64,000 nt of DNA from Ralstonia sp. SET104 (GTDB lineage: Bacteria > Pseudomonadota > Gammaproteobacteria > Burkholderiales > Burkholderiaceae): positions 124,001-188,000 of the forward strand of contig NZ_BHVX01000003.1 in the NCBI RefSeq assembly GCF_003851545.1. The letters run 5' to 3'. Below, piece after piece: positions 46,316 through 54,620 of this stretch; position 1 is the first letter of the stretch; each line of letters opens with the position of its first letter. The notes under the pieces were generated by a model that worked only from the letters and a program-made list of their open reading frames with translations, was not told the origin of the DNA and did no database searches. The position numbers and the translations under genes were made by a program.

Positions 46316-47152
46316 ATGTGCGCCCGCCCCTCCCTCATGGTCACCACGCTGTATGAAACACCCGAGCACGTCTGCCTGATGTTTTCCGATCTGGCCGACG
46401 ATCACGACGACCTGCCGGTGCAGACCAACCAGTTCCTCATCGTCGATCACGGCCATGGCGCGCTGATTGATCCGGGTGGCCAGATGACGTACAACGCGCT
46501 CTTCCTGGCGATGAGCCGATACTTTCCGCCCAAGCAGCTCGACTACGTGCTGGCGTCGCACGCAGACCCGGATATCGTGGCCTCGGCCGGCAGATGGCTG
46601 ACGAGTTCAAGCTGCGACATCCTGATCTCGCGCGTATGGGAACGTTTTCTGCCGCACTTCTGCTCGGTCGGCAAAACCGAAGGACGCATCGTGCCGATCC
46701 CGGATACGGGCATGGCGATTCCGCTGGGGCAATCGCACCTGCTGGCGGTGCCGGCGCACTTTCTGCACTCGGAGGGCAACTTCCAGTTCTACGATCCGGT
46801 ATCGCGCATCCTGTTTTCGGGCGACCTGGGAGCGTCGATGGTGCATGCCAACGTGGCGGCTAAGCCCGTCGAAGATTTCGATGCGCACTTGCTGTTAATG
46901 GCGCCGTTCCACCGCCGCTATATGAGCGGCAATCGCGTGTGCCGGCTGTGGGCGCAGATGGCGCGCGGGCTGGAGATTGAGTGGATCGTGCCGCAGCATG
47001 GCCAGCCGTTTCGCGGGCCGGCCATGGTCAACCGGTTTATCGACTGGGTGGAAACGCTCGACTGCGGCATCGACCTGATGACGCCGGAGATCTTCCGGCT
47101 GCCCGCATTGCCCAATGCATCGGCGGGCGCGACGCTCAGGACGCGGGTTTAG
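46316..47152 (+). CDS. MBL-fold oxygen-binding di-iron domain protein (flavodiiron-like)
   Basis: A 278-residue metallo-beta-lactamase-fold protein related to the di-iron half of flavodiiron proteins (ODP group); no flavodoxin domain is attached. Metal-site regions are HADPD (within VLASHADPDIVAS), VPAHFLHSEGNFQFYDP, LFSGDLGAS and VPQHGQPFRG. Such proteins bind or reduce O2 or NO, or act as sensors. The start is at 46316, with a second ATG seven codons on that fits better if FNR activates from a class II position. Its 3' end overlaps the convergent tetR gene by 17 bp. Confidence 0.85.
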   Translation: MCARPSLMVTTLYETPEHVCLMFSDLADDHDDLPVQTNQFLIVDHGHGALIDPGGQMTYNALFLAMSRYFPPKQLDYVLASHADPDIVASAGRWLTSSSCDILISRVWERFLPHFCSVGKTEGRIVPIPDTGMAIPLGQSHLLAVPAHFLHSEGNFQFYDPVSRILFSGDLGASMVHANVAAKPVEDFDAHLLLMAPFHRRYMSGNRVCRLWAQMARGLEIEWIVPQHGQPFRGPAMVNRFIDWVETLDCGIDLMTPEIFRLPALPNASAGATLRTRV

Positions 47153-47855
47153 CAGCCGGACTCTGAGCCGCCGGCAGGATGATCTTCATCATGGCGCCCG
47201 ACAGCTCGACCGCCAGCACATCGGCATCGATGCGCGACGGATCGTGCCACGTGTACATGAAGCCCATCACGCCGCCCATCGAATGCGCCGCAACGCGCGC
47301 ATCACCAAAATCGAACACGCCGGCGCGTTTGCCCTCATCAAGCAACGCATAGAGATCGCGGTAGTAGCCGCGCGACATGCCGTGCAGCCACTCCACCGTT
47401 TCGGGGCGCAGGTATTGCCTGTCACGATACGTGAGCGCGGCGGCGTAGTGACAGTCAATGCAGCGGCGCGCCATTTCCAGCAGGCAGGCCTGCAAGCGCT
47501 CACGCACGGGCAACGCCGGGTCGGCCGTCTCGCGGATGGCCGACAGGCAGATCTGCGCGGCCTCGCGGCACAGGATGTCGAAAATCTCGTACTTGTCGGT
47601 GAAGTAGTAGTACACCGCCGGTTTCGTCACCCCGAGCGCGTTGCACAGATCGCTCATCGTCATGCCGGCGTAGCCCTTAGTAAAGAAAAGCTGCGCGGCT
47701 GTGTCGAGAATCTGCCGGCGGCGTGCCTCCTGCCGCTCGGCAATGTGCGGGCGCGTGACCGACGGCGTGACGCTGGGGGCTTCGGGCGCCTCGGTTTCAG
47801 CAGACGGTTGCACGTCAGGAACGGCAGATTTGCGGGCGATGGACATGGTGTGCAT
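47136..47855 (-). CDS. TetR/AcrR family transcriptional regulator
   Basis: A 239-residue regulator. A disordered N-terminal stretch (about 1-40) precedes the HTH: RRRQILDTAAQLFFTKGYAGMTMSDLCNALGVTKPAVYYYFTDKYEIFD. The ligand domain follows, with Cys-containing ..MARRCIDCHYAAALTYRDR... It is divergent from the acyl-CoA synthetase-carboxylase operon, with an ATACC-N4-GGTAT palindrome between them. Repression relieved by an acyl-CoA is the likely mode, by analogy with other TetR regulators of acyl-CoA genes. Confidence 0.92.
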   Translation of the reverse strand: MHTMSIARKSAVPDVQPSAETEAPEAPSVTPSVTRPHIAERQEARRRQILDTAAQLFFTKGYAGMTMSDLCNALGVTKPAVYYYFTDKYEIFDILCREAAQICLSAIRETADPALPVRERLQACLLEMARRCIDCHYAAALTYRDRQYLRPETVEWLHGMSRGYYRDLYALLDEGKRAGVFDFGDARVAAHSMGGVMGFMYTWHDPSRIDADVLAVELSGAMMKIILPAAQSPAAKPAS

Positions 47856-47953
47856 TCTCGCATGCCGCCTTTGGACGCGCCGTCGTGTCTGCGCATCTGG
47901 GCAGCATCACGCGCGGGAAATGCTTGACGCATCAAGTGACGCTTTCTATATTC

Positions 47954-47990
47954 ATACCCGTTGGTATAAAAAATTACTTCTCAGTATAGA
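47954..47990 (+). promoter_or_regulatory. Promoter with overlapping TetR-type operator
   Basis: An ATACC-CGTT-GGTAT inverted repeat (47954-47967) overlaps a -35-like TTGGTA (47961-47966). After an 18-bp spacer comes TATAGA (47985-47990). TetR bound here would block RNA polymerase at the acyl-CoA synthetase promoter. The region is unusually AT-rich for this genome. Confidence 0.55.
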
Positions 47991-48047
47991 TAGTGCGACG
48001 CCACTTTGCGCACGCACTGCACAACCCAACGGAGACAAGCTTTGGCG

Positions 48048-49751
48048 ATGGACGAGTCCGAGTACCTCGGCCGCGTTCGCGCGCTTTGGGCGCGCGCATG
48101 GCCGGTCGATACCCCCCGAGAGCCCCACTACCCGATCGGGCGCGCGCCCCTCACCGAATACCTGCGTCATTGGGCCCGCACCACGCCAGACAAACCGGCC
48201 ATCCACTTCTACGGGCACGACACAACGTTCGCGCAGCTTGACGATCTTTCCGACCGCTTTGCCGCCCTGCTCGCTCAGCACGGCATTGGTGCGGGCGACC
48301 GGGTGGCGGTGTTCCTGTCGAACTGTCCGCAGTTCAACGCGGTGTTCTTCGGCATCCTCAAGCTGGGTGCCGTGTATGTGCCAATCAGCCCGCTATCGCA
48401 GCGTGCCGAACTGATGCATGCGCTTGGCGATGCAACGCCCCGCGCCATCGTCACGCTGGACCGCCTGATGCCGCTGGTGCGCGACGTGCGGGCCGAGACA
48501 TCGCTTGAACACATCTTCGTCACACGTTACGCAGATGTGCTCCCTGCCCAGCCGACGCTGCCGCTCCCGGCAATGCTCACCGAGCCGCCGCTGGCCTGCG
48601 ATGACGCGATCGACCTGTTGCCGGCGCTCGCCAGGACGGCACCGGTCGCCCTGCCGCCCGCGTCACTCGATGCCGTTGCCGCGCTCAACTACACCGGCGG
48701 CACGACCGGCCTGCCTAAAGGCTGCATCCACACGCAGGGCGACATGGTGGATATGGCCGCCGCATTCTCAGCGGTGTCGCTACGTGCGGATGCGGGCACC
48801 GTCATGCTCAGCTTCTACCCGCAGTTCTGGATTGCGGGCGAGAACACGGGGCTGATCTTCCCCGCCTTCCTGGGCGTGCCGCTGGTGCTGCTCGCACGTT
48901 GGGATGCTGAGGCTTTCATGGCCGGCGTGCAGCGCTACCGCGTGACCAACGGTTCGATGCTGGTCGACAGCGCGGCCGAGGTAATGGCACATCCGCGCGT
49001 GCATGAATACAACCTGCGCTCGCTGCGGCATACGGGCGTGTCGTCATTCGTAAAAAAGCTAAACCCCGAATACCGCCGTGCGTGGCGCGAACTCACCGGC
49101 TCGATGATGGCCGAGAGCGCCTGGGGCATGACGGAAACCCAGACCTGCAACAGCTTCACCGTCGGCATGCAGGACGACGATTTCGATCTGCGCTCGCAGC
49201 CGATCTTTGTGGGCCTGCCCGTGCCGGGCACCGACTTCAAGATCTGCGATTTCGACACGCACGAACTGCTGCCGATCGGCGCCGAGGGCGAACTGTGCGT
49301 GCGCACACCCACGCTGCTCAAGGGCTACTGGAACAAGCCCGAGGCCACCGCACAGACACTGCGCGACGGCTGGTTCCACACCGGCGACATCGGCTGCATC
49401 GACGAGCACGGCTACGTCCACTACCTCGGCCGCCGCAAAGAGATGCTCAAGGTCAACGGTATGAGCGTGTTCCCCGCCGAGATCGAAGCCATGCTCGGCA
49501 AGCACCCGGCCATTCTCGGTTCGGCCGTGGTGGGCCGCGCCGATGAGCATCGCGGCCAACTTCCCGTCGCTTTCGTGATGCTGCGCCCCGAGGCCGTCGG
49601 CACGCTGGACGACGCCACGCTCACCGGCTGGTGCCGCGAGAACATGGCCGTCTACAAGGTACCCATCGTGCGCATTGTCGATGCCCTGCCGCTCACCGCG
49701 ACAGGCAAGGTGCGCAAGCAGGATCTCGCGCCGCTCGCAGAACAGCTCTAA
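48048..49751 (+). CDS. AMP-dependent acyl-CoA synthetase
   Basis: ANL-superfamily ligase of 567 residues that activates a carboxylic acid to its CoA thioester via acyl-AMP. Core motifs: P-loop YTGGTTGLPKGC, A5-like AESAWGMTETQT, GWFHTGDIG, RRKEMLKVNGMSVFPAEIE and the C-terminal Lys motif LTATGKVRKQDL. A TTG two codons upstream (48042) is better spaced from GGAG and could be the true start. It is followed 14 bp later by a single-chain acyl-CoA carboxylase. The acid substrate is unknown. Confidence 0.9.
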   Translation: MDESEYLGRVRALWARAWPVDTPREPHYPIGRAPLTEYLRHWARTTPDKPAIHFYGHDTTFAQLDDLSDRFAALLAQHGIGAGDRVAVFLSNCPQFNAVFFGILKLGAVYVPISPLSQRAELMHALGDATPRAIVTLDRLMPLVRDVRAETSLEHIFVTRYADVLPAQPTLPLPAMLTEPPLACDDAIDLLPALARTAPVALPPASLDAVAALNYTGGTTGLPKGCIHTQGDMVDMAAAFSAVSLRADAGTVMLSFYPQFWIAGENTGLIFPAFLGVPLVLLARWDAEAFMAGVQRYRVTNGSMLVDSAAEVMAHPRVHEYNLRSLRHTGVSSFVKKLNPEYRRAWRELTGSMMAESAWGMTETQTCNSFTVGMQDDDFDLRSQPIFVGLPVPGTDFKICDFDTHELLPIGAEGELCVRTPTLLKGYWNKPEATAQTLRDGWFHTGDIGCIDEHGYVHYLGRRKEMLKVNGMSVFPAEIEAMLGKHPAILGSAVVGRADEHRGQLPVAFVMLRPEAVGTLDDATLTGWCRENMAVYKVPIVRIVDALPLTATGKVRKQDLAPLAEQL

Positions 49752-49765
49752 CCCACGCTTGCTCC

Positions 49766-52700
49766 ATGACGTTTCGCAAACTGCTGATCGCCAATCGCGG
49801 CGAGATCGCCATTCGCATTGCCCGCGCCGCCGCCACGGTTGGGCTGCCCTCTGTCGCGGTGTATTCCGAGGACGACCGCGATGCGTTGCACGCGCTGCGC
49901 GCCGATGAAGCTGCGCCCTTGCCCGGCACCGGCCCGCGCGCCTATCTCGATGGCGCGGCCATCCTTGCTGCCGCACGCGCCGTGGGCGCCGACGCCATTC
50001 ACCCCGGCTACGGCTTCCTCAGCGAGAACGCGGCCTTTGCGCGCCGGTGCGCAGAGGCTGGCGTGCAATTCATCGGGCCGGCACCGCACGTGCTCAATCT
50101 CTTTGGCGACAAGGCACGCGCACGCGCGCTCGCGCATGAGGCCAGCATCCCCATCGTCAACGGCACGCAAGGCGCGACAACGCTTGCGGATGCGCACGCC
50201 TTCTTCGCAGCGCTGCCGCCCTCGCACGGCATGATGATCAAGGCCGTGGCCGGTGGCGGCGGGCGCGGCATGCGCACGGTGCACGATGCTGAGGCGATTG
50301 CCGAGGCGTATGCGCGCTGCGTCTCCGAAGCCACCGCCGCGTTCGGCAGCGGCGACGTGTATGTCGAAGCGCTGGTGCCGGCGCCACGCCATATCGAAAT
50401 TCAGATCGTTGCCGACGCGCACGGCAATGTCGCGCACTTGGGCGAGCGTGAGTGCAGCCTGCAGCGCCGTCATCAGAAGCTGATCGAGATGGCGCCCAGC
50501 CCGTCGCTGGACGATGTGCTACGTGCGCGCATCGCAGATGCAGCCGTCACCCTCGCCAAAGCCTCGGGCTACTGCGGCATCGGCACATTCGAGTTTCTGG
50601 TGGAAAGCACGGGCACACCACATGCCACGTTCTACTTCATGGAGGCCAACCCACGCGTACAGGTCGAACACACCGTTACGGAGATGGTGACGGGCGTCGA
50701 TCTGGTGGTGACGCAACTGGCGCTGGCGCAAGGCGTGTCGCTTGCGGAACTCGGGCTTGCACAGCCGATCGCGCCGCGCGGCTACGCCGTACAGGTTCGC
50801 ATCAATGCAGAGACGCTCGATGCGTCGGGGCAGCCGCATCCTTCCACCGGCACGCTCACCGCGTTCGAGCCGCCCAACGGCCCCGGCGTGCGCGTCGACA
50901 CCTGCGGCTACGCGGGCTACCGGCCCAACCCGCGCTTCGACTCGCTGCTGGCCAAGCTGATCGTGCACGCGCCACGCGGCACCTATGCGCAGACCCTGGC
51001 GCAAACGTACCGCGCGCTGTGCGAGTTCCGCATCGAAGGGCTGGCCACCAACAAGCGGCTGCTACAGGACTTGCTGAGCGATGCACGTGTGCAAGCCAAC
51101 GCCGTGCACACGCAGTTTCTCGACGAACGTTTGGCCGAACTGGTGAGCGCCAGCGACGGTGCGCATCCCGCGCTCCATGCATCAGCGGACGTGGTTGCCG
51201 ATCACGAGACCGAGCCGGGCGAATCACTGCTTGACGCGCTGCCAGACGATGCCGAACTGCTGACCGCGCCGATGGACGGTGCGCTGATCCAGGTCAACGC
51301 CCAGCCCGAAGAAACCGTGGTGCGCGGGCAAGTGCTGGCTGTGATCGAAGCGATGAAGATGGAGCATGTGGTGCTCGCACCCGCATCCGGAAAGGTGCTG
51401 CAGGTATGCGCCCAAACCGGTGCCACGGTGCGAGAAGGCCAGCCGCTGGTGGCGCTGCTCCTGAGCGACGCAGAACACCACACCGAGTCCACCGACGCCG
51501 AGATCGACCTCGACCACATCCGCCCAGACCTGCAGGCCGTCATCGACCGCCATGCCTTTGGACTCGACACCAACCGGCCAGATGCCGTCGCACGCCGCCG
51601 CAAGACCGGCCAGCGCACCGCACGCGAAAACATCGCGCACCTGTGTGACGCAGACTCGTTTATCGAATACGGCGCGCTGGCCATCGCCGCGCAACGCCAA
51701 CGGCGCGCGCTCGACGACCTGATCCGCTCAACGCCGGCCGACGGCATCATCACCGGCATCGGCACCGTCAATGGCACGCACTTCCCCGACCAGGACGCGC
51801 GCTGCATGGTGCTCGCCTACGACTACACCGTGCTGGCCGGCACGCAGGGCACCTTCAACCACAAGAAGACTGACCGCGCGCTGGAATTGGCGCAGCAATG
51901 GAAGCTGCCCGTTGTGCTGTTCGCAGAAGGCGGTGGCGGCCGGCCGGGCGACACCGAAAAGCGTGGCGTCAGCGGTTTGGACTGCCCGACCTTTATTCAC
52001 TTCGCGCGTCTGTCGGGGCTGGTGCCGACCGTGGGCATCGTGTCGGGCCGCTGCTTTGCCGGCAACGCTGCGCTGCTGGGTTGCGCTGACGTGATCATCG
52101 CCACCCGCGACGCGACCATCGGCATGGGCGGCCCGGCCATGATCGAAGGCGGTGGCCTTGGCGTGTATGCGCCTGAAGAAGTTGGCCCCGTCAGCATGCA
52201 GGCGCCCAATGGCGTAATCGACGTGCTGGTCGAGGACGAAGCCCAAGCCGTAGACGCCGCGCGCCGCTACCTGAGCTACTTCCAGGGGCCGCTTGCCAAC
52301 TGGAGCGCCGGCGACGCACGCCACCTGCGCCATGTGATTCCAGAGAACCGCATGCGCAGCTACGACATGCGCGCCGTGATCGAAGCGCTGGCCGACACCG
52401 GCTCGGTGCTGGAACTGCGGCAAGCCTTCGGCGTTGGCATCATCACCGCGCTGATCCGCATCGAGGGCCGCGCATTCGGCTGCATCGCCAACAACCCGCG
52501 CCATCTGGGCGGCGCCATCGATTCAGCCGCAGCCGACAAGGCGTCGCGCTTTATGCAGCTGTGCAACGCGTTCGACCTGCCTATCGTCTCGCTGTGCGAT
52601 ACACCGGGCTTCATGGTCGGCCCCGAAGCGGAAAAGACGGCCACCGTGCGCCACGTGAGCCGCATGTTCGTAACGGCCGGTAATCTGCGCGTGCCCTTCT

Positions 52701-53083
52701 TTACCGTCGTGCTGCGCAAAGGCTACGGGCTTGGGGCGATGGCGATGGCGGCAGGCGGCTTCCATGCGCCGTTCTTCACAGCATCGTGGCCGAGCGGCGA
52801 GTTCGGCGGCATGGGCATTGAAGGCGCCATCCGCCTCGGTTACCGCAAAGAGCTGGAGGCCGTGCAAGACCATGCCGGGCGCGAAGCGCTGTTCCGCAAA
52901 ATGGTCGACGCCGCCTACGAGGAAGGGCGCGCGCTCAACATCGCCAGTTATCTCGAAATCGACGCCGTGATCGACCCCGCCGACACGCGCCGCTGGCTGC
53001 TGCGCGGGCTGCAATCGGCGCCGCCCGCACTGCCGCGCCACACACGCGATCCGGCCGCGCGCCGCTTCATCGATACCTGGTAG
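49766..53083 (+). CDS. Single-chain acyl-CoA carboxylase (BC-BCCP-CT fusion, LCC-like)
   Basis: One 1105-residue polypeptide carries all activities of a biotin-dependent acyl-CoA carboxylase. Residues about 1-450 are biotin carboxylase (FRKLLIANRGEIAIRI; GGGGRGMR; EANPRVQVEHTVTE). The biotinyl domain is near 495-575 with the biotinylation motif EAMKMEH. Residues about 600-1090 are carboxyltransferase, with TGIGTVNG, GVSGLDCPTF and DTPGFMVGPEAEK. This architecture matches the long-chain acyl-CoA carboxylase (LCC) known from Mycobacterium avium, a homohexamer of broad substrate range. It probably carboxylates the CoA ester made by the upstream ligase. The ATP-grasp N-half could be mistaken for carbamoyl-phosphate synthase. 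Confidence 0.92.
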   Translation: MTFRKLLIANRGEIAIRIARAAATVGLPSVAVYSEDDRDALHALRADEAAPLPGTGPRAYLDGAAILAAARAVGADAIHPGYGFLSENAAFARRCAEAGVQFIGPAPHVLNLFGDKARARALAHEASIPIVNGTQGATTLADAHAFFAALPPSHGMMIKAVAGGGGRGMRTVHDAEAIAEAYARCVSEATAAFGSGDVYVEALVPAPRHIEIQIVADAHGNVAHLGERECSLQRRHQKLIEMAPSPSLDDVLRARIADAAVTLAKASGYCGIGTFEFLVESTGTPHATFYFMEANPRVQVEHTVTEMVTGVDLVVTQLALAQGVSLAELGLAQPIAPRGYAVQVRINAETLDASGQPHPSTGTLTAFEPPNGPGVRVDTCGYAGYRPNPRFDSLLAKLIVHAPRGTYAQTLAQTYRALCEFRIEGLATNKRLLQDLLSDARVQANAVHTQFLDERLAELVSASDGAHPALHASADVVADHETEPGESLLDALPDDAELLTAPMDGALIQVNAQPEETVVRGQVLAVIEAMKMEHVVLAPASGKVLQVCAQTGATVREGQPLVALLLSDAEHHTESTDAEIDLDHIRPDLQAVIDRHAFGLDTNRPDAVARRRKTGQRTARENIAHLCDADSFIEYGALAIAAQRQRRALDDLIRSTPADGIITGIGTVNGTHFPDQDARCMVLAYDYTVLAGTQGTFNHKKTDRALELAQQWKLPVVLFAEGGGGRPGDTEKRGVSGLDCPTFIHFARLSGLVPTVGIVSGRCFAGNAALLGCADVIIATRDATIGMGGPAMIEGGGLGVYAPEEVGPVSMQAPNGVIDVLVEDEAQAVDAARRYLSYFQGPLANWSAGDARHLRHVIPENRMRSYDMRAVIEALADTGSVLELRQAFGVGIITALIRIEGRAFGCIANNPRHLGGAIDSAAADKASRFMQLCNAFDLPIVSLCDTPGFMVGPEAEKTATVRHVSRMFVTAGNLRVPFFTVVLRKGYGLGAMAMAAGGFHAPFFTASWPSGEFGGMGIEGAIRLGYRKELEAVQDHAGREALFRKMVDAAYEEGRALNIASYLEIDAVIDPADTRRWLLRGLQSAPPALPRHTRDPAARRFIDTW

Positions 53084-53121
53084 ACGAAATAACAGAACGC
53101 CCCACACAACAAGGAGGAGAC

Positions 53122-54411
53122 ATGCCCGCATCGACCCGCTTTGCCTGTCCGTTGTCCGCGTTGGCCTATGCATCTGCCTGCGCGATCACCACGCTCTGCG
53201 CGCCGATGGCGCATGCTGCAGACCCTGCACCGATCAAGGTGGCGTTTATCGACCAGTTGAGCGGGCCGCTATCGAATGTGGGCGAGCAATTTCTGGCCAA
53301 CCTGAAACTCGGCATCGACGATGCCAACGCACAACCTCAAGGCGTGTTGAACGGCGCGCGCTACGAGCTGTCGACCTACGACAACAAGCTGTCAGCGCAG
53401 GACAGTTTGTCGGCGTTGCAAAGCGCCATCGATGCCGGCGCAAAGATCGTGTTCACCGGTGGCTCGGGTTCGTCCGTGGTGGCGGCCATGGTGGATGCGG
53501 CCACCAAGCACAACGAGCGCAATCCGGACAAGCGCGTGCTGATCATCAACTACGCGTCGATCGACCCTGACCTGACCGGCGCGCACTGCAGCTTCTGGCA
53601 TTTCGCCACCGAGGCCAACACGGCCATGAAGATGCGCGCGCTGGCCAACTTCGTGAAGACGCAGCCCGACATCCGCAAGGTCTATTCGCTCAATCAGGAC
53701 TATGCGCACGGGCGGCTGTGGGCGTCCTTGGGCAAGCAGATGATCTCGGCCGCGCGGCCTGACGTGCAGTTCACAGGCGAGACGTTGCACCCGATCGGCA
53801 AGGTGAAGGACTTTGCGCCCTATGTGTCAAAGGCCAAGGCGACAGGCGCGGACACGCTGCTCACCGGCAACTGGGGGCAGGATCTGAACCTGCTCATCAA
53901 AGCCGCGGGCGATATGAGCTACGACGTGCGTTATCTCAACCACAGCGGCGCAGGTGCACCCGGCACGGTGCTGGCAGTGTCACAGGCCAAGATCGGCAAG
54001 GTGACGTGGGTCTCTGAATGGACACCCGGAAACGGCAATGCCCAACTGACGCAGATGGATGCACGCGTGCGCCAGACGCCCGCCGGCGAACACTTTGCGC
54101 CGCGCACCGTGCTGTCCGTCGAACTCGTGACCGATGCCATCCGCAAGGCCAACTCCACCGACCCGCTGAAGATTGCACTGGCGCTGGAAGGCATGCAGAA
54201 ACAGAGCTTTCTGGGCGAAGTCACCATGCGCAAGGTCGACCACCAGTTGCTGCTACCGCAGGTTGTATCAACGATCGCGCCGGTGGACGGCAAGACCGTC
54301 AAGGTCGGCTACGACGGCACCCAGTGGGGCCACAAGACCGAGAGCACGACCGCAGCCAAGGAACTGGACCTGCCGACCGCTTGCAAGATGAAGCGGCCGG
54401 AGAGGGGCTAG
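53122..54411 (+). CDS. LivK-type ABC substrate-binding protein (orphan)
   Basis: Periplasmic binding protein of 429 residues in the branched-chain amino-acid/aromatic acid class (Peripla_BP_6). A Sec signal peptide ends at AHA-AD. The mature start IKVAFIDQLSGPLSNVGEQFLANLKLGIDDAN is typical, as are VYSLNQDYAHG and LTGNWGQDLNLLIKAA. The conserved ligand loop reads FTGGSGSS. No permease or ATPase genes adjoin it; it is 38 bp after the carboxylase gene and has GGAGGAG upstream. It may capture the acid used by this operon and feed an ABC channel encoded elsewhere. Confidence 0.9.
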   Translation: MPASTRFACPLSALAYASACAITTLCAPMAHAADPAPIKVAFIDQLSGPLSNVGEQFLANLKLGIDDANAQPQGVLNGARYELSTYDNKLSAQDSLSALQSAIDAGAKIVFTGGSGSSVVAAMVDAATKHNERNPDKRVLIINYASIDPDLTGAHCSFWHFATEANTAMKMRALANFVKTQPDIRKVYSLNQDYAHGRLWASLGKQMISAARPDVQFTGETLHPIGKVKDFAPYVSKAKATGADTLLTGNWGQDLNLLIKAAGDMSYDVRYLNHSGAGAPGTVLAVSQAKIGKVTWVSEWTPGNGNAQLTQMDARVRQTPAGEHFAPRTVLSVELVTDAIRKANSTDPLKIALALEGMQKQSFLGEVTMRKVDHQLLLPQVVSTIAPVDGKTVKVGYDGTQWGHKTESTTAAKELDLPTACKMKRPERG

Positions 54412-54437
54412 CCCATCGGCGGGGAAGAGGCGAAAAA

Positions 54438-54525
54438 TGGTGGGCCGGGTGGGATTCGAACCCACGGTGTCCTTTCGGAGGCGGATTATGAGTCCGCTGC
54501 CTGCAACCAGCACGGCGTCCGGCCC
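54438..54525 (-). tRNA. tRNA with CAU anticodon and long variable arm (Met/Ile2-type anticodon, atypical)
   Basis: Cloverleaf on the minus strand: acceptor GGGCCGG/CCGGCCC, discriminator A, encoded CCA (54438-54440), 3-bp D-stem GCC/GGC with GG in the loop, anticodon stem GCGGA/TCCGC with loop CTCATAA (anticodon CAT at 54488-54490), and T-stem GTGGG/CCCAC with TTCGAAT. The variable region is 15 bases (TCC-GAAA-GGA plus CACC), as in type II tRNAs. Position 8 is A and position 14 is T, the reverse of the usual U8-A14. It could read AUG, or AUA if lysidine-modified; it is not a standard Met, fMet or Ile2 tRNA. It lies after the rpoD terminator. Confidence 0.8.
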
Positions 54526-54534
54526 TGTACACCG

Positions 54535-54566
54535 AGAAAAAAAGAGACCCGGCGCTTAGGCCGGGC
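54535..54566 (-). terminator. Terminator of rpoD
   Basis: On the minus strand CCCGGC pairs with GCCGGG around CTAAGC and is followed by T-CTC-TTTTTTT. It lies about 55 bp past the rpoD stop and only ten bases before the tRNA, so the tRNA needs its own promoter, which I could not see clearly. Confidence 0.82.
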
Positions 54567-54620
54567 CTCGTACGGGATTTTACCCGAAAGTGGGCGCAAG
54601 CCCACTCAGAAATCACCTGC

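Noticed and set aside
49766-51100. Carbamoyl-phosphate synthase large subunit
   Set aside because: The ATP-grasp region is a biotin carboxylase, followed by a biotinylation motif and carboxyltransferase; there is no second synthetase half.
54438-54525. tmRNA fragment or simple tRNA pseudogene
   Set aside because: All stems pair, CCA is encoded and there is no tag-peptide region, so a tRNA gene is the better reading, though its identity is unclear.
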